In this document: positions 33,391 through 46,065 of the stretch, piece by piece
Layout of the letters: each line of letters begins with the position of its first letter
Numbering within the stretch: position 1 is the stretch's first letter
Assembly: GCF_018812025.1 (NCBI RefSeq)
Contig: NC_063052.1
Span: forward strand, 22,818,226-22,882,225
Direction: 5' to 3'
Length of the DNA stretch: 64,000 bases
Source of the DNA: Megalobrama amblycephala
Lineage: Eukaryota > Chordata > Actinopteri > Cypriniformes > Xenocyprididae
Translations under genes and position numbers: made by a program
The notes under the pieces: model-generated
Told to the model about the DNA's origin: nothing
Seen by the model: only the letters and a program-made list of their open reading frames with translations
The model's database searches: none

Positions 33391-33837
33391 GCTCCACGCT
33401 TTCAGGATGCGAGGGAAGGACGCAAGGAAAAGATGTGAGGACGGAGGAATTGAATCAAGTGAAATGATATATCCTCACTCCATTTAGCGTCACCTCAAAG
33501 CGTCATCAGCTGCACTCGAGGGATCTACCCATATGTTGTTAAAAGTTTGGTTATTTAAAAAAAATATAATAAATATTAATAAAGCAAGATGTCCCATTGA
33601 AATATGTGAGATATAAAGTTTATTTAAACTGTAAAAGTAAAGCATACATTAAAATTGTTGTTGACAGATATAGAGGAGATGTATGCGTGCGTCAGGTTTC
33701 TCGGCGAGAAAGACTTCCGCAAAGGATGCACCTGTGTATCCTCGCTCATGACTCCTCAGGAAGCCTCCTCACTCCTCGTTCCTCTTTACCGACTCAAAAG
33801 GCCGAGTCGGTAAAATGATCCAAACTTCCCATCACTA
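33391..33837. other. Right end region of the inner hAT, non-coding
   Basis: No gene seen. It ends with a palindrome (ACCGACTC...GAGTCGGT) just inside the hAT terminus. Confidence 0.5.
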
Positions 33838-34145
33838 CGAACCAGTCAGGCTTCGAACGTCATCAATGACGTCACTGATCTAAAGCGATACAAGTTTCGA
33901 TACGCGCTTCACTGAAAGCTTCCGGGATTTCTCGACACGCTCCGAAGCCTCGGCACAGACCGTAACATCACTAGTTTCAGGGGATATTATCAGATACTAG
34001 ATTAGATAATAGATTAAAACAGCTTATTGTAAAAACTATTAATGCAGTTTTAAATGCTTCTAAACGGGGTTAAATACAACTTTGGGGCTTGTGGTGGGTG
34101 AAAGTGGTAAAATGAGAATATCCTTATTAAATGCACAACCCAGTT

Positions 34146-34534
34146 GAAAAAATACTATAGTAAATAAATAGTAGGCCTATAGTGTTTTTGAACCATACTA
34201 TAATAAATTGTAGTCTACTGTATATATTATAGTATTTACAACACTTTGTTAATGAATGCTACAGAATACTGCAGTATAGTGAACTGATACTGTAATACTG
34301 TAGTATACTTTAGTTTTTTTACTACAGTAAACTCTAGTGTATACTGAAGTATAATATACCCTATAGTTGTAGAAAACTTAGTACAGTATTGGGTAGATTA
34401 ATTTGTTTATTACTATAGTTGTTATATTATCATAGCAACTATAGAATTACCACAATTAAATAATTCAAGTACTTTACTATAGTATGGTTCAAAAACACTA
34501 TAGTATTTACTATAAATTACTATAGTATTTTTTC
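34146..34534. mobile_element. MITE with inverted repeats, about 389 bp
   Basis: The left end GAAAAAATACTATAGTAA is mirrored by TTACTATAGTATTTTTTC at the right end, and TAGTGTTTTTGAACCATACTAT is mirrored by ATAGTATGGTTCAAAAACACTA further in. The interior is rich in TACTGTAGTA motifs. No target duplication could be fixed, and no protein is encoded. Confidence 0.75.
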
Positions 34535-34769
34535 ACCTTGGAATAAAGAAAAAAATCCTTATTTTAGAATGTATATTTGAGAATGTATACATTGTTATTC
34601 TGTTGACTGTCTGTTTATTATGTGTCAGCTCAGCTGATTTTTGGATTGATGGGGAGAGGGAAGTTTATAAGTGAGATTTAAAAACAAAACAATGCTTAAA
34701 AGCAGCAAAAAAAAAAAAAATCATACTAGGCTAAATGGGAAATCATACTAAATATCAAAACTGTATATT

Positions 34770-35054
34770 TGTTACATGTGCACTGTTTTGGACTTGTTTT
34801 GGACTTGTTGTTCCATTTCCCGCCACTAGTTTATCACCATGGTTACTGAGCACTCCATTCATCACATTCAGCTGTGTCTAATCACCCTCCTTGTTATCCC
34901 TTGTATATAAGCCCTGTGTTTCTAGTCTTGTGTTGTCCGGTATTGTTCATGTGTAGTTTGGTGTATGTTCCTGTATTCTCCTGTGGATATTCTAGTAAAA
35001 GACTTGTTATACATTTCTCCTCGTCGTGTGCTTTATACACCAGCTAACGTAACA
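34770..35054 (+). repeat. Solo LTR, 285 bp, with 5-bp target duplication
   Basis: It begins TGTTACATGTGC and ends GCTAACGTAACA. ATATT flanks it at 34765-34769 and 35055-35059. A TATA box (TGTATATAAGCC, near 34904) and downstream GTAAAAG suggest plus orientation. No internal region remains. Confidence 0.82.
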
Positions 35055-35059
35055 ATATT

Positions 35060-36052
35060 ATATACTATTACTGTATTTAATTTCTACCGGTTTTGTCTCC
35101 TTTTATCTTGCTTTCAATACAAGCACAAAGGGGATTCAAATCCTGAAGACTCCATGCAATGATGCTTTACCCTCGCTGCCAGTCTCTGCTCCTTGGATTT
35201 TGCAAGCTTTTCCTTGCTCCTTATTTTTAATAAACCTTTAATAAACATGAAAAAGTACCCAGTGTTGGTTTTTGTGAAAAAGGGCAGATACACCTGTATA
35301 TGATTAACACACCACTTAGCACACAATCTTTAGTTCTATTTAGATTGCTCCTGCTGACTAGAACATATTTTCTCCTTTCCATGTCAGTAAAACATGCATT
35401 CATACTGCTTTCTCTGAACAACTGGATCATCCTCATACAGCACTGCAAACCATAGCGGAGACTACAAGAACATGTAGGAAAGGACAGACAAAATGCTTGA
35501 CATGCAGTTCATTAGAAATGTATAAATCCATTGTACTGAATCAGTGCAAAAGTCAATGTGTGTGTATAATCATGTTTTGTTTTACAATTGAATATATTGC
35601 ATATTAATTTATATAGTAATAAGTGCATAAGGATTATAAACATTAAGTTTAATTAAATTTCACTTAATTAAATTTTACATTTCACTTGTTTGCAGTGAGT
35701 TTTTTTTATTTTAGACAATCATCTGTTACCTGCAGGTCTCATGTCCCTGTGAAACCATAGTGAATATGACATGATTGCCCTTAACTAACATACAAGTTTA
35801 AAAACTTAAAAATACATCAAAACAACTGCAACACGGTCTTTAACCAAGGTAATGTTAGCCAGAAATATGTTAACAAGGCAGGCAACACTGGTTGACCACA
35901 CTAATCCTCAAATATTAGCAGGTTTTTATCTTTTGAAAACAACATTGCTGTAATTACATACACATACTACATTCACATGTCTGTGTATTACATAAATATT
36001 GTAAAACGATGCATTTATTGACTACAAATTACCAAAAATCACGGTTCAGTCT
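35060..36052. other. Non-coding DNA, nothing recognised
   Basis: AT-rich intergenic DNA without coding sequence, clear repeat borders or RNA genes that I can see. Confidence 0.5.
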
Positions 36053-36060
36053 CTCTAACC

Positions 36061-38239
36061 CAGTGGTTCCCAACCACATTCCTGGAGGTCCACTAACACT
36101 GCACATTTTGCATGTCTCCTTTGTCTGACACACCCATTTTAGATCTTTGAGTCACTACTAATGAGCTGATAACCTTAATCAGGTGTGTTTGATTCAGGAG
36201 ACATGCAAAATGTGCAATGTTGGTGGGCCTCCAGGAATGTGGTTGGGAACCACTGGCTGCGTCCGAAAACTGGAAAATGCTGCCTTCTGAGGACACATTT
36301 CAATGTAGTAAGGCATCAAGGCACGTCCGAATCCAATGTTAGCTTCACTTCCTGTCTCATAAGATACCTTCCTCAGATCGCTTTTTGAAGGAAGCATGGA
36401 TGTATCCTTAGCTGCCTTTGATATCCCACAATCCTGTGCTTTCCATTCTGTGACTAGAAAAATAAAGATGGCGTCCGAAAGTTGCATTTGCTGCTCAGTT
36501 TGTGTATAAATGTACGATTTTGACCAACATATTTCAATTTGGATATCATTTCTATCGAGAAATTACTACTGTAATAATAAATATTTGTTTAGTTCTCACC
36601 AAAGCTCGCGCTATATTGATGTAGGTCATTAAACTGTTACGCTGCCTCAGAAGTCTTTTTTTTTTTTTTTTTTGTGAGGTACCTTCATGCACAAACGCTG
36701 TGGTACAAGTCATTAGGCTTGTTCGACTTGATGCAGCGCCGCAAAGACCGATCGGCGGCTGACTTGAAGCAGTGCATGACGGTAAGAAATGTTGTCCGAC
36801 TTGAGACAGTGCTGACGTCATGTGACTGTGACGTATGGCTTTAAAGTACCGCGAGAGCGATTCGAGATCAGCCGCCTGAGGCAGCCAGCGCAGTTTCTCA
36901 AGAGGTGTGTTCGACATCGGCTGCAGCTGGATGTAACCGATCGGCGAGATTAGCCGCGTGCAGGCGGGGAGGAGCTGAAAACGGAGACGTGAAGTCGGAC
37001 ACTTTCTGCTTCCCGTAGTGACGCTCGCACTGCGTTTGCATCGGTTTGCATACTTTATCACAGCTGAAGTGAAATAAATGCAATATTTGACTAATACACT
37101 GATGTTTCAGAGACCTTTTCATTCAAAACTTTATGTACTGCTTACAGCGTCTGTTTTTACAAGAATAAAGTTCAACATAAGAATATGTTATTTAAATAAC
37201 AATGTAGTGGGGTCTTTGTTTTTTATCCGTTTTATTTTGATAAACATGACACAATACAACATCGCGACTACATGAAAAGAGCTTTAACTGTTATAAAAAC
37301 ACAGATTTTTGAGCATTAGTGGAGCTGAAGGCGTGACAATAAACAGAGAGTCGAGTGGTTATGACGCAATCGTTAGCCTATTTTTACAAAAACTGTTTCT
37401 ACGGGGCCATAATGTAACATAGAAGGTAATGGAGCCCTTTATACATTGTCGTGTATCTTTAGAAATAAATAATGGACAAATGGAGTCTTTAAACGCCTCA
37501 GATGTAAAGTTATTCGCTGTCAAAGTGACGCCAAAATGAATGGGAGTCAATGGGATGCTAACGCAAGTGAAGTTCTGCTACAAGATGGCGGCACGCGGCC
37601 GACTTCAACTTCCGGTCGACTTCCTTGGGCACTGGTGAGCTCGAACACACCTAAGAGGAGCTGCACGAGCGCTGATGACGACACAGCTGTTTCATGATTG
37701 GCCGGATTCACCGCATGACAACGATCACGTGTGTTTCATGTTTATTGTCACACCTTTAGCTCCACTAATGCTCAAAAATCTGTGTTTTTATAACAGTTAA
37801 AGCTCTTTTCATGTAGTCGCGATGTTGTATTGTGTCATGTTTATCAAAATAAAAAGGATAAAAAACAAAGACCCCACTACATTGTTATTTAAATAACATA
37901 TGCTTATGTTGAACTTTATTCTTGTAAAAACAGACGCTGTAAGCAGTACATAAAGTTTTGAATGAAAAGGTCTCTGAAACATCAGTGTATTAGTCAAATA
38001 TTGCATTTATTTCACTTCAGCTGTGATAAAGTATGCAAACCGGTGCAAACGCAGCGCGAGCGTCACTACGGGAAGCAGAAAGTGTCCGACTTCACGTCTC
38101 CGTTTTCAGCTCCTCCCCGCCTGCACGCGGCTAATCTCGCCGATCGGTTACATCCAGCCGCAGCCGATGTCGAACACACCTCTCTTATAAGACAGCGAGG
38201 CAGCAAAACAGCTACCTAGGTTTTCGGACGCAGCCACTG
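36061..38239. mobile_element. hAT-type MITE split by a foldback element
   Basis: It starts CAGTGGTTCCCAACC and its mirrored part GGTTGGGAACCACTG ends at 36255. The 8-bp target duplication CTCTAACC is at 36053-36060, but its partner is at 38240-38247, after CACTG (38235-38239). So the 195-bp MITE received an insertion in the last bases of its right terminal repeat. Confidence 0.85.
36256..38234. mobile_element. Foldback element (about 2 kb) inserted in the hAT MITE
   Basis: The ends are GCTGCGTCCGAAAAC and its reverse complement. CACTG is duplicated on both sides (36251-36255, 38235-38239). Inside lies a second long inverted repeat with arms 36901-37344 and 37739-38183, beginning AGAGGTGTGTTCGACATCGG, separated by a 394-base loop. 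A T-run is at 36655-36673. No transposase was recognised, and the open frames along the arms are mirrored noise. Confidence 0.8.
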
Positions 38240-38247
38240 CTCTAACC

Positions 38248-39545
38248 CTATCATTTTGAATTGCCGCCGAAGCCCTTCCTGGAACTATCTGAAGTCTACG
38301 CGAATCACGTGACGATCAAGCGTTTTGAACTTTTGCAACTCTCTCTATGGCTCTGCGTTGCACGAGCGCCCACTGCTGACGGAACTCGTGCATATGGTTT
38401 AAATGAAACGCATCAAACTCTTGATCACTTGAAATTCACAATGGAGCTGATTTATTATTCAAACAACTTTTGTACTTATGAATTTGTTTTATGCACCATT
38501 CTATATGCTCATTAGTCGTTGAAGAAAATATATACAATTCTATAGGCACATGCTGTTAAAAAATTACACAAATGAAACAATATAAATAGTATAAACTTTG
38601 ACTGTGAACATAAGGTAGCTACAAGTATTATGCGATTGAATCTCAACACAATATTATACGCTATATATTTTAATTCTCAAAATAGTTAATATATCATACA
38701 CTTTTTCCCTCTTTTTTATTGCATGGAACACACAGAACAGAAGAATAAGAATACTAATATATCATACACTTCAGTTAAGCGTGATCTGCTGTGATGTCAC
38801 AATCAAATTTAATTGTGGGGAGCTGCTTGAAGTGTTCATCGGAGTAGACTCGATCGCTCCCTCGGTCAAAATCGAGGGGACGAGGGTCTGTCCATATAAA
38901 CTTCCCTCCTCCACTTCACGAAGTGGAACGCACAAATGGCGACAGTGATTCCTAGTGTTTAGTGAAGTTCACGAGTGCTTGTCTAAAATTGGAATGGAAC
39001 GCAGCCCCTTCTTGAATGATGACGCAGAGGAAACTCTGACCAATAAGAGGACAGTTTTACTCTCATGTGACTTACATAAACATTTAGGTATGTTGCCTTG
39101 TTAAAGCGAATCAAACCAAGAAGAAAATGCAATATTGTAACAAATTAAGTCCCTGTTTTCGACAAAAGTAAGCCATCTACAAACGCCTTTAAAAAGAATC
39201 TGAATAGGCCTTGGCTAGTTGTTTTTGCGCACATATACGAAAGGATACGGCAGTACACACTAAACACTGCACACGTGTTCTAGCGTCCACACCCAAAGTG
39301 CGTGCTGGAGATCACGAACTTCAGCCGAACTTTGACGACTCTTAACAGACTAAACACATCAACTGCCACAATAGTTTACTGCCGTTTTCTTTTGGGCCGA
39401 AGAATAACTAGTTAGTTATCTTGTAATATCATTGATGACGATTCAGAGTCTTCGTGACGTTCGTGCTTTAATTACTAGTTTGCTATTCCATCGTGAGCAA
39501 CGAACAGCGTAGAACAATGATTTTAGAGAGAATACCTCCAAGAAT
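38248..39545. other. Upstream region of the crat-like gene
   Basis: Mostly AT-rich to 38760, then more CpG-containing DNA. A palindrome CCACTTCACGAAGTGG lies near 38912-38927. The presumed promoter and 5' UTR of the crat-like gene should lie in the right part (about 39200-39545), but no clear TATA box or core promoter could be fixed by reading. Confidence 0.4.
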
Positions 39546-39567
39546 ATGCTCTTTATTAATGCACAGG
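39546..39567 (+). CDS. crat: crat-like exon 1 (coding part)
   Basis: The ATG at 39546 gives seven codons plus one base, then donor AGG|GTAAGT. The start was chosen because its frame joins exon 2 without a stop. An upstream ATG at about 39518 is in another frame. Confidence 0.65.
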
Positions 39568-42500
39568 GTAAGTGTTGTGTAGTATTGTGCATATCATTCT
39601 AAGCATTTGTTTGTTGTGGGTTAGCACATGCACGTTTGACGTTATGAAGTATAAAACATTTATTTATTAATATACACATGTAAACTTCTCTTCCTCCAGA
39701 GTAGAGGGGGTTTACAAAACGTATAAGAGAAGTGACTCTTAAGTATATTTTAAGTGAAAACTCAAGTTCCTCACTTTCAGTCATCATGTGTCACGTTCGT
39801 CAGGCTGTGCTCAGACAGGCCCACTCGGCGGTTCCGCCGCAGCCGGTGCCTCCGCTCGGCCAGACGCTGCAGCGCTACCTAAGGGCTCTGGAGCCGCTCT
39901 TACCGGCAGATGAGCTCGAACACACCCGCAGGATCGTGCAGAAGTTTGGATGCACTGGAGGTCTAGGCGAAAAACTGCAGAGGGAGCTGATCAAACGAGC
40001 AAAGCATTCACACAACTGGGTGAGAATAGCACCAAATACCGCAGCGACACAGTTTAAATGTACCTTTTTCATACGTTGGCGCACAAAAATAGTATCTTCA
40101 TCTAGTAGTGGCAAGTTTTTTTGGGGCATTTACAATGGACACATGGTATTCTTGAAGTACCATGGTATTCTTGAAGTAGCCTACCATGGAAATACCATGG
40201 GGCATTATTCTGATTCTTCATGGCTATATAACAAAATATCATAGTAATATCATGATTTTGGGACAGTATAGTACGGTGGTACTGCAACTGCACTACTTTA
40301 TGTAAGGGTCATGTTTGTTTGTTTGTTTGTTTGCTTGCTTATAATGTGGGCCTTTCATTTCATAAATTGTGGATCCTCATTTTATTTCTTTGTCTTAACT
40401 CTTCCATCCAAAAATCAATTAAATTATGGGTTTAAGCATCCACAGGCAGTGTCTCAAGGCATCATAGCCTTTTGCAGCAGTTTTGACTCTGATTGTGTAT
40501 ACTTTTAAGGGTGAACTAACAGGCTGGTTTGTTTGTTTGATCTGGTGTGTTTTGTGTGTCTTCACTTTATGCAGATCTCTGATTGGTGGGTGCAGTGGGC
40601 ATACCTGGAGTGCAGGCAGCCTTTGGCAGTGCATTCAAATCCAGCCATCTCTCTGCCTAAACGTGACTTCACAGACTGGAGAGGTCAACTAGTGTATGTG
40701 ACAGCCAGAATCTACACACACACACACACACACACTCACTCACTCACTCACTCACTCACTCAAATAAACACCCTTACAGAACCATATAAATGTCAAATTG
40801 TGCTAAAATAATTTATTGGACAGTAAGTTCAAAGCATTTAAGTTGTTTTATCTGATATATTGAAGACATCATTTAACCACCCCACACTTTTAAACCAATG
40901 CGCTTACACCCCAAAAAACAACCTGTTGTCTTTTCTATTTCTTTTCTCCAGCTTGCTTCCTAATCCACTGGTCTAATAAACCTGACATTGTATATATTAC
41001 AAATATTGTTGGCTCTTTGTCAAATTGCTTTATTCCTCTTTTGTAAGTCGCTTTGGATAAAAGTGCCTGCAAAATACATAAATTAGTATTAGGGTTGCAT
41101 ATTTAATTCATATGCTTTATATCTATATGTCTATACTGTTTCTTGTGCAGGTTTGCATCAAAGTTAATTGCAGGAGTGTTGGACTTCAAAGCTAAGGTGG
41201 ACAGGTTTGTCTCATTAATTTATGTCTGGCGTCTATGGACAACATTACAGTACAGTGGCATTTACACATTCATGTCCAAGCACCTGTGCTAATTTAATCG
41301 CTAACCTTGAACTCATGCTTGTCTGCATGCTTCAGTCAAGTAGTGCCAAACACCAGAGATTAATATCAGGCTATTATTTTTGAATATATCAAACTGTTGC
41401 TGTCTGTACAGTACCTCCATATGATTATCTTTATCTTTTTTTCTTGATTTCCACTTGTCCTCTCTTGCTCTCTCTTGCTGTCTTTCTTCCATCATCCAGT
41501 GGGAAGCTAGCGGTAGAGTATATGCGCGGACAGCCACTATGTATGGAATTGTTTCCTCAGTTGTTCTCCTCCTGTCGAATCCCAGGACCCAAACATGACC
41601 ATGTGGTTCACTACGGACGTCCACGGCGTGGCCCAGCTCACATTACTGTGGTCAGGAACTACCAGGTAACCTACATTTCGTAAGATGATATGATCAAAAC
41701 ATATATAGTCATGATTCTACAACTTCCATATGTCTTTGTTTTTGTCACATATCTGGACAGGGCAGGGGCAATAGGATATCAAAAATATCACACAAGTATC
41801 CCGATGTTGATTTCAACAGTCAGATTATTGACAGTATCCAGGAAATTGGCAAATGATAAATCTAGGAAGTTGCCAGATATATTTTACATAGCCCCAAATT
41901 TACCATGCACATATTTATTTTATTTTATTTATTTATTTTAATGTTAGTTAAAATAGTTAAAGGAAAACTCTAAAGGTATTATGGCTAATACGCTGATTGT
42001 GTCTATTTTCATTATACACACACACACGCAAGAGCATGAATAAAATATTTTCTATAGTAGTTAGCCTACAGCCTATTTAATTTTAAATTAAAACGGTTCA
42101 AAAAATGTATGCGACTGCTGTGGTAAAAGATGCATTCCCTGTCAGACATAATTTATCTCTATTTTTGTAATTTTGTCAAACATTATTTCTTGATTACACA
42201 TCTTAATTTAATGTATTTATTATTCCTAAGTTAAAGAGATAGTTCACCCAAAAATGAAAATTTGATGTTTATCTGCTTACCCCCAGTGCATCCAAGATGT
42301 AGGTGACTTTGTTTCTTCAGTAGAACACAAATGATGATTTTTAACTCGAACCGTTGCCGTCTGTCAGCCGTATAATGCGAGTGAATGGTAACACAATTTA
42401 TAAGAGTCAAAAAATATGCATAGACAAATCCAAATTAAACCCTGCGGGGTTTAATTAACTCTGACAACGGCAGTAATGTCTAGCACTCATAGAAGTATAT

Positions 42501-45500
42501 GCACGAGACATCACTGCCGTTGTCAGAGCGCGATCAGACCTCACTAAGCGATTGCTGAACGCAGTTGGACATAGTGGTGTATTAGAGGTAAAAAATGATA
42601 TAAATACTGTTCGGTTTCTCGCACAAACCGATCGTTTCGTGTCTTAAGACATCAGTGTGCCGCCATGAGCCGCAGGGTTTAATTTGGATTTGTCTATGCA
42701 TATTTTTTGACTCTTAGAAATTGTGTTACCATTCACTCGTATTATAAGACTGACAGACAGCAACGGTTGGAGTTAAAAATCATCATTTGTGTTCTACTGA
42801 AGAAACAAAGTCACCTACATCTTGGATGTGCTGGGGGTAAGCAGATAAACATTAAATTTTCATTTTTGAGTGAACTATCCCTTTAATGTTGCAAGTTAAA
42901 TTTTTTTTTTATTCATGCTATTCATTTTGTTCTGGAGACGAAAAAATTAAACTGCATCCCTTAAATTCAGAATAGGCAGTGATTTCTCCTGTTTTAAAAA
43001 CAGTATCAAGTAGTGTTGCACAATATACCGGTACTAGAAAGGTATCGCGATACACTGCTTTTAAAAATGGTCTGGTTCTTCATTTTATTAGTACGGGTAC
43101 TTTGAGTGCCAGCTGTATTTCCTAATGTGCGACAGCAGGGGGCAGTGTGCGTGCAGCGCGCTGCTTCTAAGGCAAATTGAGTGAGTGTTTATTCCTCTCA
43201 ACTGCGCAACGGCTTTTATGGTGACGGAACAAGAGGTATGGTTGCAAATACAGGTGCTCTTGCAGACCGTCCACAAATTGTTGAGAAAGCAGATGCACGA
43301 AGTGAAATATGGCATTATTTTACTTACATTGCCGACAGCCAGGGCAAGCCCACGGACATCACAAAGCCCGTCTGCAAAAGATGTTACAAAATAGTGCAAG
43401 CGAAGGGAGTCAAAAGAATCTTGCCGTCAAATATCCCGATTTGTACAAAGAATTTAAAGAGCGGCAGGTTAGTGAATGTGATACCAGCATTATGTTTATG
43501 CTCTCAAACATTAAATGAGTGTTATTTATTTATTTTACTCATGCAAGCAGACCTCCGCAAAGAAGTGTATTATTGAGTCTAAAATTTAATAAGTGATATC
43601 TGGTTGCAAAAATAAAATTAATTTAAAAATACATAAATATGTGAAGGGTATATACAGTTATTTTAAACCAATTTATGCTTTAATAACATTGCTCTAATTA
43701 TTCACAGTAATATAATTTTTACAATAATCTTACTGTCAAAAACACCTAAATGTATAAAAAAAAAAAGCATAACAGCAAATAATTTACAATTTTATTGAGC
43801 ATGAAAATAATAAACATAAATTATATTAAAGGATTACTCCACTTTTAAATAAACTTTTGCTGATAATTTACTCACCCCCATGTCATCTTTCTTTCTTCAG
43901 TCGAAAAGAAATGAAGGTTTTTGATGCAAACATTCTAGGATTTTTCTCCATATCATTCATTTCAATGGGCACCAAACGGTTGAAGGTCCAAATGTTTCAG
44001 TGCAGCTTCAAAGGGCTTTAAACGATATCAGACGATGAATAAGGGTCTTATCTAGCGAAACGATTGGTCATTTAAAAAAAAAAAATACAAAAAAGTTTTA
44101 TAAGCACAAATGCTGGCCTTGCTCTTTTCTCCGATGCGCATTCGTGACGTCACGTAATACGCAATTACGTTGAAAAGGTCACGGTTGACGTAGGCGGAAG
44201 TATCGAGTCAGTGTTTACATTACAAATGTGCGGAAGGAGGATTGTATACACATATTCAAATGTCTTTGTGTCAGTTTATTGTTTAACCCTTTGAGCGGTA
44301 CGTTCCCACATATGGGATGTTTATTTCTGTGCCCCTGGCCGTACGGTTCCACATATGGGATTTAGAATGTTCAGCGACGTCACATAACTGCTAGCTCTGG
44401 CTGCGAGACGGACGTGCGCTCTCTTGTCATCACAGCTATGCAGTGTTTTCAGCCACATAATGTTTCTTTTAAGGTTTCAGACATTTAAATACGCATAAGC
44501 ACCATTAAACAATACATTTGGCGTTTATAAAATACACACTGATGTCAAACGTCAGTGGAAGCATCAATAAACAGTGAATTCAAATATAATTTGCCGACAT
44601 TTATTCATATCAGACACACATAATGGGTCAAAGTAACTATAAAGTTTACTCTCTTATTCTTCCAGTTCACCAGCCACTTACCTGCATATATTTCAGGAGA
44701 AACTGATGTATTCACCTGCTGTAAATCAGACTGACAGAACTCTGTGAACTGCAGTGCAAACTAAGATGGCGGCGCCCATCTCGCATTATAGATCAAGATT
44801 AAGATCATTTATAAAGGTTTTTAAATGACAAAACACACTCACTCACACATATTTGAGAATCGGAATATCATATAGTTGAAGACATGTAAGCAAGTTTGCG
44901 AATATTTTAAATAAAGGAAAAACAAAATAATAGTGATCCATCTCTCATACAGTGTTACTGTGGCTACGTTCAGCGCTCGTGACACGCACGCGTCGCCATG
45001 GAAACAATAAGGGCAAACGTTCTAAAATAAGGGTCGTCTTAAAAAAAAAAACTCACTCTGGCGGTCAGTTAGAATTTTTTAAACTCACGCTTGAAAGGTG
45101 TGCGTATCCTGGGTGTTTTAATATTAAAAAGCCTAAAAGAAATTTTTGTCAGGAAAGAAATTTGTGACTTTTCAGAGATTTCCTATACACAATCCTGAGC
45201 AAAACTGAAACTGTGGTTGCTACGCCTACGTCAACCGTGACCTTTTCAACGTAATTGCGTATTACGTGACGTCACGAACGCGCATCGGAGAAAAGAGCAA
45301 AGCCAGCATTTGTGCTTATAAAACAAACTTTTTAAAAATTTTTTAAAATGACTGATCGTTTCGCTAGATAAGACCCTTGTTCATCGTCTGGTATCGTCTG
45401 GTGTCGTTTAAAGCCCTTTGAAGCTGCACTGAAGCTGCCATTTGGACCTTCAACCGTTTGGTGCCCATTGAAATGAATGATATGGAGAAAAATCCTACAT

Positions 45501-45981
45501 CAAAAACCTTAATTTCTTTTCGACTGAAGAAAGAAAGACATGGACATCTTGGATGACATGGGGGTGAGTAAATTATCAGCAAAAGTTTATTTAAAAGTGA
45601 ACTAATCCTTTAAAATCCTTTAAGTCTAGCTCTAACTTCATGGCATCCAGAATTATCAGCCTGCACACTGGTGAAGAAAGAAGTTCTGTCATATGTTATT
45701 TATTTACTTTTCCTGCTGTTTTAGGTTTTTGCCATAGTATCATTTAAGTATCGGTATTGTGATATTTAAGTTGGGTATCGTATCGAAGTCAAAATTTTGG
45801 TATCGTGACAACACTAGTATCAAGTAGTCTTCTGTTTTGATCTGCATTTTAATAAAAGTTAAACAGAAAAAATAAAATGGTAGCAACCTATATGCACCTG
45901 TTTCTGAATATATATTGATTTAAATAGTCTACAAAATGAATAAAAAAAACAAACAAACAAACAAACATGACAATTGTAAGT

Positions 45982-46031
<50 letters not shown>

Positions 46032-46034
46032 ATT

Positions 46035-46065
<31 letters not shown>

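Larger units (their letters stand above)
23751..33837. mobile_element. Inner hAT-like element, 10.1 kb, nested in the outer one
   Basis: It begins TAGTGATGTGTCG and ends ACTTCCCATCACTA. The 8-bp target duplication CGAACCAG lies at 23743-23750 and 33838-33845. The end sequences beyond TAGTGATG differ, so the two ends may come from related but different families. No hAT transposase was found. The interior holds a tandem subterminal repeat, a cluster of long inverted repeats and a DIRS element, so much of the length is secondary. Confidence 0.75.
23279..33973. mobile_element. Outer hAT-like element split by a 10-kb insertion
   Basis: It begins TAGTGATGGCAAG and ends ...CATCACTA, giving an 8-bp terminal inverted repeat TAGTGATG. 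The 8-bp target duplication GTTTCAGG flanks it at 23271-23278 and 33974-33981. Eight-base duplications with TAG/CAG-type ends are typical of hAT transposons. Without the inner element it is about 0.6 kb and non-coding, a non-autonomous copy. GAAGCCTC near the left end and GAGGCTTC (read from the right end) are also related. Confidence 0.8.
43011..45816 (+). mobile_element. hAT transposon with BED-finger remnant (intron 5)
   Basis: Ends TAGTGTTGCAC and GACAACACTA (8-bp inverted repeat TAGTGTTG). The 8-bp target duplication GTATCAAG lies at 43003-43010 and 45817-45824. A transposase N-terminal remnant is at 43181-43480. A 1.8-kb foldback element is nested inside (43826-45613), so the host copy is about 1 kb. 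Confidence 0.88.

Noticed and set aside
36552..38219. Mirrored open frames in the foldback element
   Set aside because: The same peptide appears on both arms because of the inverted repeat; no known domain.
43181..43576. A host ZBED-type gene
   Set aside because: The BED remnant lies inside hAT ends with a perfect 8-bp duplication and is frameshifted.
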